A stretch of DNA of 64,000 nucleotides from Arsenophonus sp045399315 (GCA_045399315.1 DAYVGO010000005.1:124001-188000); one strand, 5' to 3'. Positions 1 through 11,017 are shown, counted from the stretch's first letter. A program made the numbers and translations. Notes: generated by a model from the letters alone, not told the origin.

Positions 1-470
1 ACCTTGTTGCTGCCGCCAAGTTTGCTAAAATACCTTTGGTATAAGCTTGCACAAAATAGGCGGTATTTGGTTCGCTACCGTCGGTAATAACTTGGATCAG
101 CGTATGTTGCGACGGACGATGAAGCTGACTAGCAAAATTAACTAGGATCATCATCATACTGTGGATTTCACCCGCTTGCATTGTTAGTAGTTTTCGATTA
201 TCACTGATGGTCACATCAAGAAAAGGTGAGCCGGTAAAGGTTGCCACAAACTCGCGTACTTGATGGTTTTGTTGATTAATCAGAATGCCGAGCTGTAATT
301 TGCCCGAATCGAGATTGATACCATAGCCAAAAATGAATAACAGCATTAATGGAATAACAACAGCAATCAGCACACTACTGGGATCACGTAAAATTTGCTT
401 ACTTTCTTTAATACAAAGAGCTCCATGAAAACCGCGCTTCTTGCGATGATAATTGTTGCTGCTGGCTCAT
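1..470 (-). pseudogene. ybhS: ybhS-like ABC-2 permease, 5' part, frameshifted, cut by window edge
   Basis: N-terminal part of the inner-membrane permease of the YbhFSR drug/cation efflux ABC transporter. The minus-strand ATG at 470 overlaps the ybhF stop (ATGA). That frame stops after about 20 codons. A second frame, entered near 430, stays open to the window edge and reads like YbhS: IKESKQILRDPSS, a hydrophobic segment ending FIFGYGINLDSG, then TGSPFLDVTISDN and QVITDGSEPNTA. One frameshift therefore separates the start from the body. Whether the rest of the gene exists lies outside the window. The downstream position after ybhF and ybhG matches the E. coli operon. The identification is firm; loss of function rests on the frameshift. 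Confidence 0.8.
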
Positions 471-2206
471 TTTAGCCCTTGATCATAGTCAAGGATCAGA
501 CCAATAAAAGCCTCTTCTATTAAAGGATCAGGTTTTTCTGCCGTGGTAATTTGACTTTTTAGTTGATCTGGTGTGCCGCTGGCAATAATTTTACAATGGT
601 AAACTAACCCAATTCGATCACAATATTCAGCTTCATCCATAAAGTGAGTGGTGACCATTACTGTAACACCTTTATTTACCATGCCATTAATATGTAACTA
701 AAATTCTCTGCGCGTGAGGGGGATCTACACCAGAAGTGGGTTAATTAAGGAAAAGAATGTCGGGTTCATGCATTAGCGAGTAGGCTAAAGCAAGAGGCTG
801 CTTGAAACCTAAGGGTAATTCATCGGTAGTTTTTTTAGTAGTGGATTTAGATTAAACACATTGATCATTTTACTAATTTTTTGCTGCTGTTGACGGCCAC
901 TAAGTCCATAAATGCCTGAGAAAAATTTTAAGTTCTGGGCAACGCTTAAATTACCGTAGAGTGAAAATTTTTGTGCCATATAGCCAAGATGTTGACGGGC
1001 TTTATGGGAGCTGATTTTCAGATCCATCCCCAATACTAAGGTACTGCCTGCCGTTGGCACCATTAATCCGCACATCATTTTAAATGTTGTTGATTTACCG
1101 GCTCCATTGGGACCTAGCAAGCCAAAAATTTCACCACGCCTAACAGTAAAGTTGACGTTATCAATAGCGATAAAGTCCCAGAATCGTTTGGTAAGATTTT
1201 GCGCCTCAATAACTGTTTCCATCGGATCAGCTGCAATCCGAGGCATAATTTCTGCTAACTCAGAACGTTGCGATGGACTACCACCTAATAAATCAATAAA
1301 AGAATCTTCAAAGCATGGCTTGGTGGTAATTAATTTACTATTGGCTAAATTTAGATTTCGTAGAAAATCGTTTGCTTGACAATTTTCTTTCAAATCACAC
1401 GAATATGATGCCCTTGAATAACACAGTCAGTGGTTTGTGGTAATAATAGCGTGCATTTTGTAAATATGTGTGGCGTTGTTGTGTTGGAACTTGGAGTAGA
1501 AATGAGCGACCGGACATTTTGTTGATTAATATTTGTGGTACACCTCGGTAGAGTAGTTGCCCCTTATTTAGCAATAAAATATCTCGGCATTACTCAGCTT
1601 CATCTAAAATAGGAGGTATTCCATAGGATCAGCCTCCCATCGCTCGCCAGTTCATGAACCATTCGTCAGAGTTCTTGACGAGCAATAGGATCAACACCGG
1701 CACCAGGTTCATCTAACAATAGAATTTTGGGTCTTTTGATTAATGTACAAGCAAGTCCGAGTTTCTGTTTTATGCTGCCGGACAATTTTCCAGCCAGCCA
1801 TTGGGTAAAATGAGTAAGATCGGTAAAATTCAGTAATTGCTGATAGATTTTTTACCGGGTTTCGTCCATCACTCCACATAAGCTAGCGTATAAATCTAGA
1901 TTTTCTTGCACGGTCATTTTCATAAGGCCCAAACTTTTATAGCATATAACCAAGATGGTGACGAACTTCTACACCTTGACGAATGGGATCTAACACCATA
2001 AAATTTCTATATTGCCATGGTCTGGTTTTAATAATCCAGCCAGCATTCGTAATAGGGTAGTTTTCCCTGCTCCATCAGGCCAAGTAGGCTGGTTACTGAA
2101 CCGTCGCTAATCTCGGTTGTGAGTTTTTTCACTGCAGGCGAAACTAAAAACCGGAAAAAAGTTTCTCGACTGCAGTCAATTTTATCTTATGAACAGTAGT
2201 GACCAT
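467..2206 (-). pseudogene. ybhF: ybhF-like dual ABC ATPase, multiply frameshifted
   Basis: Remains of the two-domain ATP-binding subunit of the YbhFSR efflux pump (about 580 aa in E. coli). The N-terminal cassette (about 1400-2206) is scattered over three frames with several stops. The second cassette is better kept (809-1393) and shows Walker A as LLGPNGAGKSTTF, the Q-loop region LGYMAQKFSLYGN and the linker before it. Its signature region falls in a broken stretch (about 700-810). The last piece (467-682) carries TTHFMDEAEYCDRIGLVY, the H-loop region. The probable start is the ATG at 2206, just after the ybhG stop. It cannot give a full ATPase. It is part of a collapsed ybhG-ybhF-ybhS operon. 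Confidence 0.85.
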
Positions 2207-2216
2207 TCATTAAGCC

Positions 2217-2950
2217 TTAGTTATTTTTTCTGCAAAAAAGTGTTATTGGCATACCTTGTCGCAACATATCGTCAGCATCATTGACAATAACCCGAATACT
2301 ATAAACCAAACCGGTGCGTAAATCGGTGGTTTACTCACTTTTTAGTGTAAACTCTGCAGTTGGTGAGATAAAACCAATTGTGCCATGATAAGGTTTGTTT
2401 GGACGGCTGTCAGTGTAGAGCTGTATTTCCTGGCCAGGTTTGGCTTCATCAAGGTGAGGTTCGCTGACATAGGTTCTAACTCAGACCGGCCAGATCAATG
2501 AAACGGTGAAAACGGTACTGCCGGCGGTAAGAATAGTTCCTGGTTCAATGGCACTTGTTAGAATCGCATCGGCTGAAGGTGTGGTTAAAATGGTATCTTC
2601 CAGATCAAATTTGGCTTGCGCTAATGTGGCGACAGCCTATTCCCATTCACCACGAGTGGTGGCTATCTCTTCTGTTCGATAACCAGTATGGTATTGATTC
2701 AATTTATCTTTTGCGGCATTTAGTGCTGCTAGCGTTTAGTTGCGATTATTTTTCGCATTTTCTAATTTGTAGGCTGATATAACCCGTTGTGTCCAAAGCC
2801 CTTGTTACCGTTGGTAAAAACTATTGGCATATTTCCAAGCTGCTTGACGTTGTGCCACTTCAGCTTCAACCTGAGCTATTTCTTGGCTACAATACCCATT
2901 TTCTAACATATCCAATTTAGCTTTTGCGCTATAAAATAGTTCAGTACTAT
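2217..2950 (-). pseudogene. ybhG: ybhG-like HlyD-family membrane fusion protein, N-terminally truncated and frameshifted
   Basis: Degraded periplasmic adaptor of the YbhFSR exporter. On the minus strand, pieces read YSAKAKLDMLENGYCSQEIAQ (coiled-coil start), then VATLAQAKFDLEDTILTPSA-like text, then TDSRPNKPYHGTIGFISPTAEF-like text, ending DADDMLRQGMPITLF before the stop at 2217. These follow the HlyD order of coiled-coil hairpin, lipoyl half-motif and beta-barrel. The signal anchor and first lipoyl half (about 70 residues) are missing upstream of 2950, and several stops interrupt the rest. In E. coli a TetR gene (cecR) precedes ybhG; I see none here. rhlE lies divergent upstream as expected. 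Confidence 0.75.
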
Positions 2951-3186
2951 GGAATAAGATAAGGTTATACATAATTAATTTTATCAGGTTAATTGTTATT
3001 TGATGAATTTATGTTAATTATTTCATTTACTATCCATTAGTCGATAATTGCTGATTTCAGTGACCAATTTTTTTGCTGCAATTAACTACTATTTTAAATA
3101 AGTAGTGGTGTATTTAGCTTATGATGATCGTTTTATGTTTAATTGGCTGAAACTGAGTCAAATGAAATTTGGAATATTTTATATTT

Positions 3187-4469
3187 ATGTGTTTTAACTC
3201 ATTGGGTTTATCTGAAGAGATATTATCGGCTATTAAAGACCGACTTTAATTCAGCAACAAGCGATCCCGGCAATTTTAGCTGGAAAGGATCTATTGGCGA
3301 GTGCGCAAACAGGAACTGGTAAAACCCGCTGGATTTGTTTTGCCTATATTACAATATCTTAGCCAGACTGCCGTAGTGGTAAAAGGGATAAAATCAGTGC
3401 GGGCGCTAATTTTAGCACCAACACGTCAATTAGCAGCCCAGGTGGCACGAAATGTACGTGATTATAGCCAGTTTTTGCGTTTGAAATCTCTGGTTATTTT
3501 TGGTGCTGTTAGCATTAATCCACAAATGATGAAATTACTAGCAGAGTAGATATTTTAGTGGCAACACCAGGTCGTTTGCTCGATTTAGTGCAGCAAAATG
3601 CAGTCTGTTTGTTGAAAGTTGAAATTTTAGTACTTGATGAAGCCGATCACATGTTAGATATGGGGTTTATTCATGATATTCGGCAGATATTAAATAAATT
3701 ACCACTAAAACGCCAAAATTTACTTTTTTCTGCCACTTTTTCTAATCAAATTAAAGAACTGGCTAATAGTTTGCTGCATGACCCGATGCTATTGGAAGTG
3801 GCACCACGTAATTCTGCCTCACAGCAGGTCAAACAGCTTATTCATTTTATTGATAAGCGCCGTAAAGCTGAATTACTTTCTTATCTCATAGGCAGCGAAA
3901 ACTGGCTGCAGGTATTGGTTTTTACTCGTACCAAATATGGATCCAATCGTTTAACTGAACATCTGGTTAAAGATGGTATTAAGACTATGGCTATTCATGG
4001 CAATAAAAGTCAAGGAGCACAAACACGGACTCTGACCGATTTTAAATCAGGGGCAATTAAAGTGTTGGTAGCAACCGATATTGCGGCTAGGGGACTGGAT
4101 ATTGAACAATTACCTTATGTTGTGAATTACGAATTATCTAATGTGGCAGAAGATTATGTGCATCATATTGGCCGTACCGGGCGTGCAGCAGCAACCGGTC
4201 TGGCAGTCTCATTAGTGGCTATTGATGAACAGAGTTTATTAACCGCGATCGAGCGATTATTAAAACAGCGTATTCCGCAAATGACTCTTACCGGATATGA
4301 ACTGGATCCGAATATACAGCCCGCAGTAATGGCAAAGAAAAAAAACTCCAATAAACTTGATTCGCTAGCAAAGAACCGTCAGCATAATGGTAAATTAGTA
4401 AAACAACACGCAACTAGAATGTTGCTAGTAAAACTTCAGCAGCTAACAAATCCAGCTAAAGAGGGCTAA
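3187..4469 (+). pseudogene. rhlE: rhlE-like DEAD-box RNA helicase, 5' deletion and frameshifts
   Basis: ATP-dependent RNA helicase of the RhlE group (ribosome assembly/RNA turnover). The ATG at 3187 opens with MCFNSLGLSEEILSAIKD, close to RhlE, and then stops. The Q-motif region is damaged, with the GY..PTPIQ stretch mostly missing. Motif I (SAQTGTGKT) is followed at once by a frameshift, and another occurs near 3545. From 3558 the frame is open to the end and keeps the DEAD motif (VLDEADHM), SATFS, the helicase C domain and the HIGRTGR motif (HHIGRTGR; the family usually has HRIGRTGR). The N-terminal ATP-binding half cannot be made in frame, so I call it dead. The stop overlaps the dusC start by one base (TAATG). 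Confidence 0.88.
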
Positions 4470-5370
4470 TGCGATTATTACTTGCCCCTATCGAAGGAGT
4501 TCTCGATTCGTTAGTGCGGCAATTATTAACAGAAGTTAACGAATATGATCTTTGTATCACCGAATTTTTGCGGGTAGTAGATCGGTTATTGCTGGCCAAA
4601 GCATTTTATCGGATTTGCCCTGAATTACATCAAGCAAGTAAAACCGTAGCAGGTACATTAGTACGTATTCAGTTACTTGATCAGCATCCTCAATGGTTAG
4701 CAGAAAATGCTGCAAGAGCAGTAGAGTTGGGTTCTTGGGGCGTTGATTTAAATTGTGGTTGCCCGTCTCTGATAGTTAATGGTCATGATGGTGGGGCACA
4801 TTATTAAAGGATCCTGAACTGATATATCAAGCTGCTAAGGCAATCCGAGCGGCGGTGCCAGCGACTTTACTTAGTTTAGTCAAAGTCAGGTTAGATTGGG
4901 ATGATCGTTTCTGGCATTTGAAATTACCGATGTGGAGCGACAGGCGGGCGCTACCAAAATTATTATTCATGGTCAAACCAAAAAAGAGGGTTATCAGTCT
5001 GAAAAAATTGATTGGTGAACAATCGGCCGAATACGCCAAAAGTTGGCTATACCGGTTATTGCAACGGTGAAATTTGGGACTGCACAGCGCTAATGATTAT
5101 AGAACGATAACCGGCTATGACGTGCTGATGATTGGTCGTGGTGGATTACATGTTCTTAACCTGACTCAGGTGATCAAATATCAAGTTGAACCGATGGCTT
5201 GGCATCAGGTTATGCAAATTTTATTCAAATATATTCAACTGGAAAAACAAGGTGATACCGGTCAGTATCATGCAGCGCGAATTAAACAATGGTTAGGTTA
5301 TTTATGTAAAAAATATGTTGAAGCCGTTGAGTTATTTAATCAGATCCACATACTGAAAATATCGACGTAA
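4469..5370 (+). pseudogene. dusC: dusC-like tRNA-dihydrouridine synthase, frameshifted
   Basis: Relic of tRNA-dihydrouridine(16) synthase, an FMN enzyme modifying the tRNA D-loop. The first 112 codons read MRLLLAPIEGVLDSLVRQLL and VELGSWGVDLNCGCPS, which holds the catalytic Cys of the Dus family (NCGCPS). The frame is then lost near 4800. Later pieces in other frames include PATLLSLVKVRLDWDD, KIIIHGQTKKEGYQSEKIDW-like text, DVLMIGRGGLHVLNLTQVI and YHAARIKQWLGYL, so the whole gene length is present but broken at least three times. Full family length is about 315 aa. It follows rhlE with a one-base overlap; co-decay suggests both were dispensable together. Confidence 0.85.
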
Positions 5371-5552
5371 GTTACTGATATAATTGAACATTATACTCTT
5401 TGCTGACTTATCTTAATATGGTTAAAAATATACTATAAAATGCAATATCTTATCTCGCGGTTAGGTTCTTTACTAAAAAGTGTTCATATGTTTGAAATGT
5501 TAGCAAGTTAGCTTTTTAACTTATTTAATATTGGATATTTTGGAGGGTGTGT

Positions 5553-5804
5553 ATGGGTATTTTGTCCTAGGTTATTTTTGGTTTGATCGCTGGTATCATT
5601 GCTAAGTGGTTTATGCCAGATGCTTACAATATGGGGATTATTATGACCATTATCCTCGGTATTGTCGGTGCAGTTGTCGGCGGATATATTAGTACCTTCT
5701 TCGGTAAAGGCAAAGTAGGTGGCTTTAATTTAAGCAGTTTTATTGTTACGGTAATTGGTGCTATCGTTGTTCTTTTTATTGTAGGAATGGTCGGTCGCCC
5801 ATAA
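5553..5804 (+). pseudogene. yeaQ: YeaQ/YmgE (GlsB) family small membrane protein with a nonsense codon at position 6
   Basis: An otherwise perfect small inner-membrane protein of the YeaQ/YmgE transglycosylase-associated family (about 83 aa, three hydrophobic segments). A strong ribosome binding site (GGAGGG, 5542-5547) precedes ATG 5553. The reading is MGILS, stop, VIFGLIAGIIAKWFMP, continuing unbroken through ILGIVGAVVGGYISTFFG to FIVGMVGRP. The stop is TAG at 5568-5570, where relatives have Trp (TGG), so one G-to-A change explains it. No other damage is visible, so the lesion is recent, or the product could arise by reinitiation at the TTG at 5583 or by readthrough. The family function is not well defined (stress-linked membrane protein). 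Confidence 0.82.
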
Positions 5805-5836
5805 CTAACGATCTAAAGATTATAAGCATTTCTCAT

Positions 5837-5875
5837 ATAAAAACATAACTGCCAAATAGGGAATTATGTTTTTAT
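5837..5875. terminator. Bidirectional terminator between yeaQ-like gene and sseA
   Basis: A perfect 12-bp inverted repeat (ATAAAAACATAA at 5837-5848, complement at 5864-5875) with a 15-base loop lies between two convergent genes. The A-rich left arm and T-rich right arm give U-tracts on both transcripts. Confidence 0.7.
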
Positions 5876-5876
5876 C

Positions 5877-6719
5877 TTACCCAGTTTCAATAGGTAATCC
5901 ATTATTTTGGCCCCATTCAGCCCAAGAACCATCATAAAGTTTGACGTTTTTATTACCTAACATTATTAATGCCAGTAATACTACTGCGGCGGTCATGCCG
6001 GAGCCACAGCTAATTACCGTTGGCATCATAATGTCAACTTGTTGTTTGGCAAAGATAATTTTTAACTCTTCAGGTGATTTATAACAACCGTCATTAACTA
6101 GCCAGTCCCAAGGGACATTTTTGCTGCCCTGAATATGTCCGATTCGCAATCCTGGACGTGGCTCTGGTTGCTGTCCGGTAAAACGTGCAGTGGGGCGTGC
6201 ATCAATGAATTGCACATTAGATTGGTGCAGAAGGGCGATCACTTGCTGTTGTGATAAAGCTTGATCAGGAATACAGTTAGTACTGAAATGCTCTCTTTTA
6301 CAGCGAGCAGTAACACCGGAATCTAGCACATAGCCGGCTTTTTTCCATGCCTTTAGCCCGCCGGCTAAAATTTTGACATTGTTACAACCTAATGTTTTAA
6401 AGGTCCACCAGGTTCTGGGAGCAGAAAATAGATCGCCCTGGTCGTAAATAATGACTTGATGATGATTGCTAATACCTAATTGTTCGACTGCTTGAGTAAA
6501 TGTTATTTCATCTGGCAGCATGTGTGGCAGATCGACATCTTGCCCAGCAACGATATCTAAATTGAAAAATTGCGCACTTGGGATATGTTTTTGATAATAT
6601 AGTTGTTGATAGTCGGTTGCGTCGGTTGGCGCAGGCGTGGAAGCATCGAGTACGACAATATTTTCATCGTTCAAATGATGACGAAGCCATTGTGGGCTAA
6701 CAAAAAATGCTGGGTACAT
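5877..6719 (-). CDS. sseA: 3-mercaptopyruvate sulfurtransferase
   Basis: Rhodanese-family enzyme that moves sulfur from 3-mercaptopyruvate to thiol acceptors or cyanide in the cytoplasm, linking cysteine breakdown to sulfane sulfur. It has 280 aa, the normal SseA length, as two tandem rhodanese domains: an inactive N-terminal one (about 1-140) and a catalytic C-terminal one (about 165-280). The active-site loop reads CGSGMTA near residue 240 (SseA usually has CGSGVTA). Other conserved stretches are FSAPRTWWTFKTLG and GHIQGSKNVPW. It is intact while flanked by a broken yeaQ-like gene and a broken dinG, so it appears to be under selection. The ATG at 6719 is the only sensible start. Confidence 0.93.
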   Translation of the reverse strand: MYPAFFVSPQWLRHHLNDENIVVLDASTPAPTDATDYQQLYYQKHIPSAQFFNLDIVAGQDVDLPHMLPDEITFTQAVEQLGISNHHQVIIYDQGDLFSAPRTWWTFKTLGCNNVKILAGGLKAWKKAGYVLDSGVTARCKREHFSTNCIPDQALSQQQVIALLHQSNVQFIDARPTARFTGQQPEPRPGLRIGHIQGSKNVPWDWLVNDGCYKSPEELKIIFAKQQVDIMMPTVISCGSGMTAAVVLLALIMLGNKNVKLYDGSWAEWGQNNGLPIETG

Positions 6720-6931
6720 AATACCTTTCTATAAACAATAATTTTACTTATGCTTAAGCTTCAATTGAAAATAGTATATCGATTTTTTGTTAGAAATTGA
6801 ATGCAGAATAAATTTTTATCTTATTAATAAAACCGTATGTTAAGTGAAGAACTTATAACGTCTTATGCTCAATCGTTAAGTTGATACTTTTATGGCAAAA
6901 TACAAACTGTAAATTTTTATGCAAGATTTCT

Positions 6932-9024
6932 ATGGTGCTATCTAACGCAATTTAAGAACCAAATTAGCCATTGGTATAAGTCTCTATCAAAATATATTGA
7001 TGGCTTTATTCCTCTTATGGCCCAACGACAGATGATCGCTGAAGCTGCGAAGACATTGTCTGGCGAATAAGGTCACCATTTGGTAATCGAAGCACCAAAT
7101 AGGGTAGGAAAAACACTATCTTACTTAATTCCAGGTATTGCTATCAGTCGGGCAACAAGCAAGCCTTTAGTAATTAGTACGGCAAATGTTGCTCTACAAG
7201 ATCAAATTTTGCATAAGGATTTAGCGTTGCTGGCTAAAATTATTCCTGAACTAGGTTTTATTGCTATTTTTGGCCGCAGACGCTATTTGTGCCCACGAAA
7301 TCTTGCTGCAATCTATACAACGGATGAACAGCAGATTGATTTGATGTTATGACTACAGCAGGAGATGGCAGTAACTAGTTACCAGGAACGAAGTATTTAT
7401 CAGCAGTTACAAGCTGATTTTGTAGCTGGCCATTGGGATGGGGTAAGAGATCATTATAAAACAGTGCTAAATAACAGTTTATGGCAAAAAATTAGTACTG
7501 ATAAAGTCGGTTGTTTAGCCAGAAATTGTCAATTTTACCACTGTTGCCCGTTTTTTTGGCCAGATGGAAAATTGACCAAGTTGATGTCATCGTTACTAAT
7601 GATGCATTGGTCTTGGCAGCAATGGAAAGTGGCACGGGTTTTACCTGAGGCAAGAAATATGTTGTTAGGGCTTGATGAAGGGTATCATATCGCTGATGTG
7701 GTACGCGAAACATTAGAAGTTGAAGCCAATATTAGTTTACCGTCTTTGACGGTGCTACTAGATAATTTTCTGCCTTATGTTGAGCAATATTTGCGCTAAT
7801 ATTGTCTAATTAAGCCGCCAAGATTAGCACAAGCAAACCATTTAACCGGCATAGACAAAATTTAATTAATTGTTTTAGTGAGGTTATGACTATAACTCAG
7901 CGTTTATTACCTGCCAATAGTAAAGACGAGATCTATCTATTTAAATTAGGCAAATTACCACTAAAATTATATGTTTGTTGTCAGCAGCTTTTACAGTTTA
8001 GTCAACAATTAGTATTACGCATAGAAGTAATATTGGATCATTTGTCTGAACTGACCGGTAAACATGATGTGGTTAATTTGCACCGTACTATGTTGATCAG
8101 TGGCAAGATGCTTAGTTATTGGGAGAATATGGTAAAGCTTTGGCGTTTAGCAGGCTGTGAAACTTCATCCAAAGCGCCAGTATCCAAATGGCTAAGTCGG
8201 AGTTATGACAAAAATCAATTATATTACTATTTTCATTGTGCCAGCATACGTGTTAGTAAGCAGTTAAATCAGCTGTTATGGCAAAATATTCCCCATATAG
8301 TAGTGACTTCAGCCACTTTACGCTCGTTAGGTTAGATAGTTATGCCCGTTTAACAGAACTGACGGGTTTGAATGACTATGAAAATGATCATTTTGTAACA
8401 TTAAACGCTTCTTTTGAGCATGTTAAACAGGGGCGATTGTGATCCCTAAAATGTCAATTGAACCGACGATACAAAATGAAATGTTACATTTGGCTGAAAT
8501 GGCAGATTATTTTAAACAACAACTCCAGGCTGGAAAATATCGTGGCATATTATTTTTATTTAGTAGTCAACATGTAATGGATGGTTTTTTGAGTCTGTTT
8601 AGTGAGTTACGCCTGCAATTGTTGGTGCAGGGGGATAAACCATGTTATTGGTTGGTAGAAATCCATTGTCAACGTATTGATCAAGGACAAACCAGTGTGT
8701 TAGAAAGGCGATTATTTGACGCAGGTTCATATTCATAAAATTGCCTTCCCACCGATCACCAACCCTATTATCACTGAAAATAAATGGTTAAAAAAGTTAA
8801 AACTGCATCCATTTGAAGTACAAAGTTTACCGAGTGTATCGTTTACATTAATTCAGCAAGTAGGGCGTTTGATCCCTAGTAATCATTGCCATGGTGAGAT
8901 TATTATCTATGACAAACGACTAAGAACCAGAAAGCATGGTGCGTGTTTATTAGCCTCATTACCTGTATTTCCGATAGTTGAACCTGAAATATCCGTTATG
9001 CTAGCAAACAGAACGGAGCAATAA
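6932..9024 (+). pseudogene. dinG: dinG-like ATP-dependent DNA helicase, fragmented
   Basis: Relic of the XPD-like Fe-S helicase DinG (about 715 aa), which unwinds R-loops and forks in the SOS response. Recognisable pieces run the full length in several frames: LMAQRQMIAEAAKTLSGE, then Walker A decayed to EAPNRVGKTLSYLIPG (family EAPTGVGKT), the TDKVGCLARNCQFYHCCPFF Fe-S cysteine region, LGLDEGYHIADV (family DEGH, His to Tyr), PHIVVTSATLRSL, and the C-terminal QVGRLIPSNHC (family QVGRLIRS). At least five stops or frameshifts interrupt it, and motif V (the QSFAEGLDL stretch) is gone near 8715. Probable original start is near 6932. No intact LexA box is visible upstream. Confidence 0.9.
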
Positions 9025-9185
9025 GCATTTTTATCGACGACTTATTACTTCTTAATGACGTCAGCTAATTTTTTTCAGAAAGCAGATTTTGAGCACTAAG
9101 CCTTTAATGTCTTTTGCATTACACTCAATTTCATCTTTACTATGGATTAGGCGAATGTTTTTATATAGTTATCAATTTGCAGCGG

Positions 9186-9692
9186 TTATTTTTCAATATT
9201 GGCTTCGATGAACCAAAGATATTTATCTAGGTCACGCGAAGCACCAGTTAAAATATCTTCAGCATTGACCTCGCCAACTTCATCAATTGCTTTACGAACG
9301 TTATTGGCAACCACAGCCGCACGATCGGCTAGTTCTTTCAAATTCTTTTGTACATCGTGAATACCGGTTGGGTACGCTTTTAAAGGCATATTGTCGTGAA
9401 TATACTCTATCGTGCCCAGGGCCGTACCACCCATTTGTACCACACGTTCCGCTATTTCATCTTGATGCTCTAAAATAGAGGAATGAAATTCATCTAATAA
9501 TTCATGAATAGCGATAAAGTTTCTGCCGCGCAAATTCCAGTGTGCTTGTTTTGTCATCAATGAAAGATTAATAAGTTGTGCAACTAGCGGATTTAAAATT
9601 GAAATAATGTGTTTTTTAGTGCTATCACTAATATTATTACGGGTATAGAGTAGATCATTTTTAGGTACTTTAACTAATTTAGCTGTGCTCAT
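9186..9692 (-). CDS. dps: Dps: starvation DNA-binding ferritin-like protein
   Basis: Dodecameric mini-ferritin that binds DNA and oxidises Fe(II) with H2O2, protecting DNA in stationary phase and oxidative stress. It is 168 aa, against 167 in E. coli. The Lys-bearing N-terminal tail MSTAKLVKVPKN is the DNA-binding element. The ferroxidase site is intact: H in KQAHWNLRG, and the H..LD.FH...EHQDE..E helix pair. The C-terminus ASRDLDKYLWFIEANIE is typical. The start is chosen at 9692, not the ATG at 9698, because GGGAG then lies 7 bases upstream and the product begins like Dps. It sits next to rhtA, as in E. coli. It is one of few intact genes in the first 15 kb. Confidence 0.95.
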   Translation of the reverse strand: MSTAKLVKVPKNDLLYTRNNISDSTKKHIISILNPLVAQLINLSLMTKQAHWNLRGRNFIAIHELLDEFHSSILEHQDEIAERVVQMGGTALGTIEYIHDNMPLKAYPTGIHDVQKNLKELADRAAVVANNVRKAIDEVGEVNAEDILTGASRDLDKYLWFIEANIEK

Positions 9693-9883
9693 TATCATGC
9701 TCCCGTTATATCAAATAATGTATTAATACTTTATCTAAAAAATAACTTATTATTGATCAACAGTCTTATCATTTGATCCTATTAAATTGATCGGTAATAT
9801 TGATGTAAACGATATTTTATTACCTACATTATAAATTATGGTGATAAAAAATAGGAATGCAAGGAAAATTACAAACAAGTTAT

Positions 9884-9910
9884 AGTGTGAATTGGGTTAC
9901 AATTCACACT
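9884..9910 (-). terminator. Hairpin downstream of rhtA
   Basis: A perfect 10-bp stem (AGTGTGAATT at 9884-9893, complement at 9901-9910) with a 7-base loop lies just past the rhtA stop, before dps. The tail on the minus strand is only moderately T-rich, so it may be a weak terminator or an RNA end-stabilising hairpin. Confidence 0.5.
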
Positions 9911-9931
9911 GACTTACGCTAGAAAAGTAGC

Positions 9932-10819
9932 TTAATTGATTTCCACTATTTCTGTTTTTGTTTTCATAGTTAATGTCGAACCAATTGATGCGCCAATGAT
10001 ACAAAACAGTGCGAACCACTGAGTTAAAGTTAAGTGTTCATGAAGAAATATCATTCCCATAAAGGCACCCATTGCCGGCTCCAGACTCATTAAGGTACCA
10101 AATGTTTTGGCCGGTATTCGTGTTAATGCAAACATTTCAAGGGTATAAGGGAATACGGTAGACAAAATAGCAACGGCAAGCGCAATCAGTAGAATTGACA
10201 GATCAAAAAGTGGTTCGATGCCAACGGTGAGCAGACCGACAGGAAAGAAAATTAACGTCGAGATAAACGAACCTAAAGCCACAGTTGCTGAGCCATAACC
10301 TATGCCAGCACGTTGGCCAAAGATAATATACATTCCCCAGCAAATACCAGCAGCTAAAGCATAGATAACCCCAATAATATCTAAGCTATTAATGCTATTG
10401 CCAAAAGGTAGCAGAAATGCTAACCCAATAATTATCATTAGTATCCATAGAAAATCAATCAGTCGACGAGAAGAAAACATTGCTACCGCTAAAGGGCCGG
10501 TAAATTCTAGTGCCACTGCGATCCCTAATGGGATCCTTTCTAACGATAGATAAAATAGTGAATTCATTGACCCCAACGATATACCATAAATAAGTAAATA
10601 CTTGAGTGAATGGCCGTGTAACTTCCTTCTCCAAGGCTTGAAAATTACAAACAGAATTATCGTTGCTAGAAATAACCTTAATGCCGTTACTCCAAGTGCA
10701 CCGATAGTTGGAAATAAACTTTTGGCTAATGAAGCACCACCTTGTATTGATATCACCGCAAAGAGTAACAAGAATACAGGCAACAGCGTTTGACGCTTAT
10801 GATTTAAGGCAAATGACAT
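9932..10819 (-). CDS. rhtA: Threonine/homoserine exporter RhtA (DMT/EamA family)
   Basis: Ten-helix inner-membrane exporter of the drug/metabolite superfamily, exporting threonine, homoserine and some other amino acids. It is 295 aa, the same length as E. coli RhtA, with two EamA repeats (about 12-140 and 150-285). Diagnostic stretches are SIQGGASLAKSLFP, GIAVALEFTGPLAVA, SGQRAG-like FGQRAGIGYG, and FGTLMSLEPAMGAFMGM. It starts at ATG 10819. It lies in the conserved dps-rhtA pair, both on the minus strand, separated by a hairpin, so probably transcribed alone. No frameshift or loss is visible. Confidence 0.92.
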   Translation of the reverse strand: MSFALNHKRQTLLPVFLLLFAVISIQGGASLAKSLFPTIGALGVTALRLFLATIILFVIFKPWRRKLHGHSLKYLLIYGISLGSMNSLFYLSLERIPLGIAVALEFTGPLAVAMFSSRRLIDFLWILMIIIGLAFLLPFGNSINSLDIIGVIYALAAGICWGMYIIFGQRAGIGYGSATVALGSFISTLIFFPVGLLTVGIEPLFDLSILLIALAVAILSTVFPYTLEMFALTRIPAKTFGTLMSLEPAMGAFMGMIFLHEHLTLTQWFALFCIIGASIGSTLTMKTKTEIVEIN

Positions 10820-11017
10820 CAGGATATAACCTCAGTAAAATAGAACTGAATAACCGTAACAAAATTAAATAATTCAGTGACCGTAACCGCACGATTTACT
10901 TAATGATATTGAGTAATTATCGCATAAAAGATAGATAAACAAATATTCTTTCAATACAGCTTTTAGTACAGAATGGTAAATAGATACTGATTATAATAAA
11001 TCTTAATTTTAAAAAGG

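Noticed and set aside
6890..6931. Possible LexA box before dinG (CTGTAAATTTTTATGC)
   Set aside because: Only one half-site fits CTGT-N8-ACAG; three of four bases of the other half differ.
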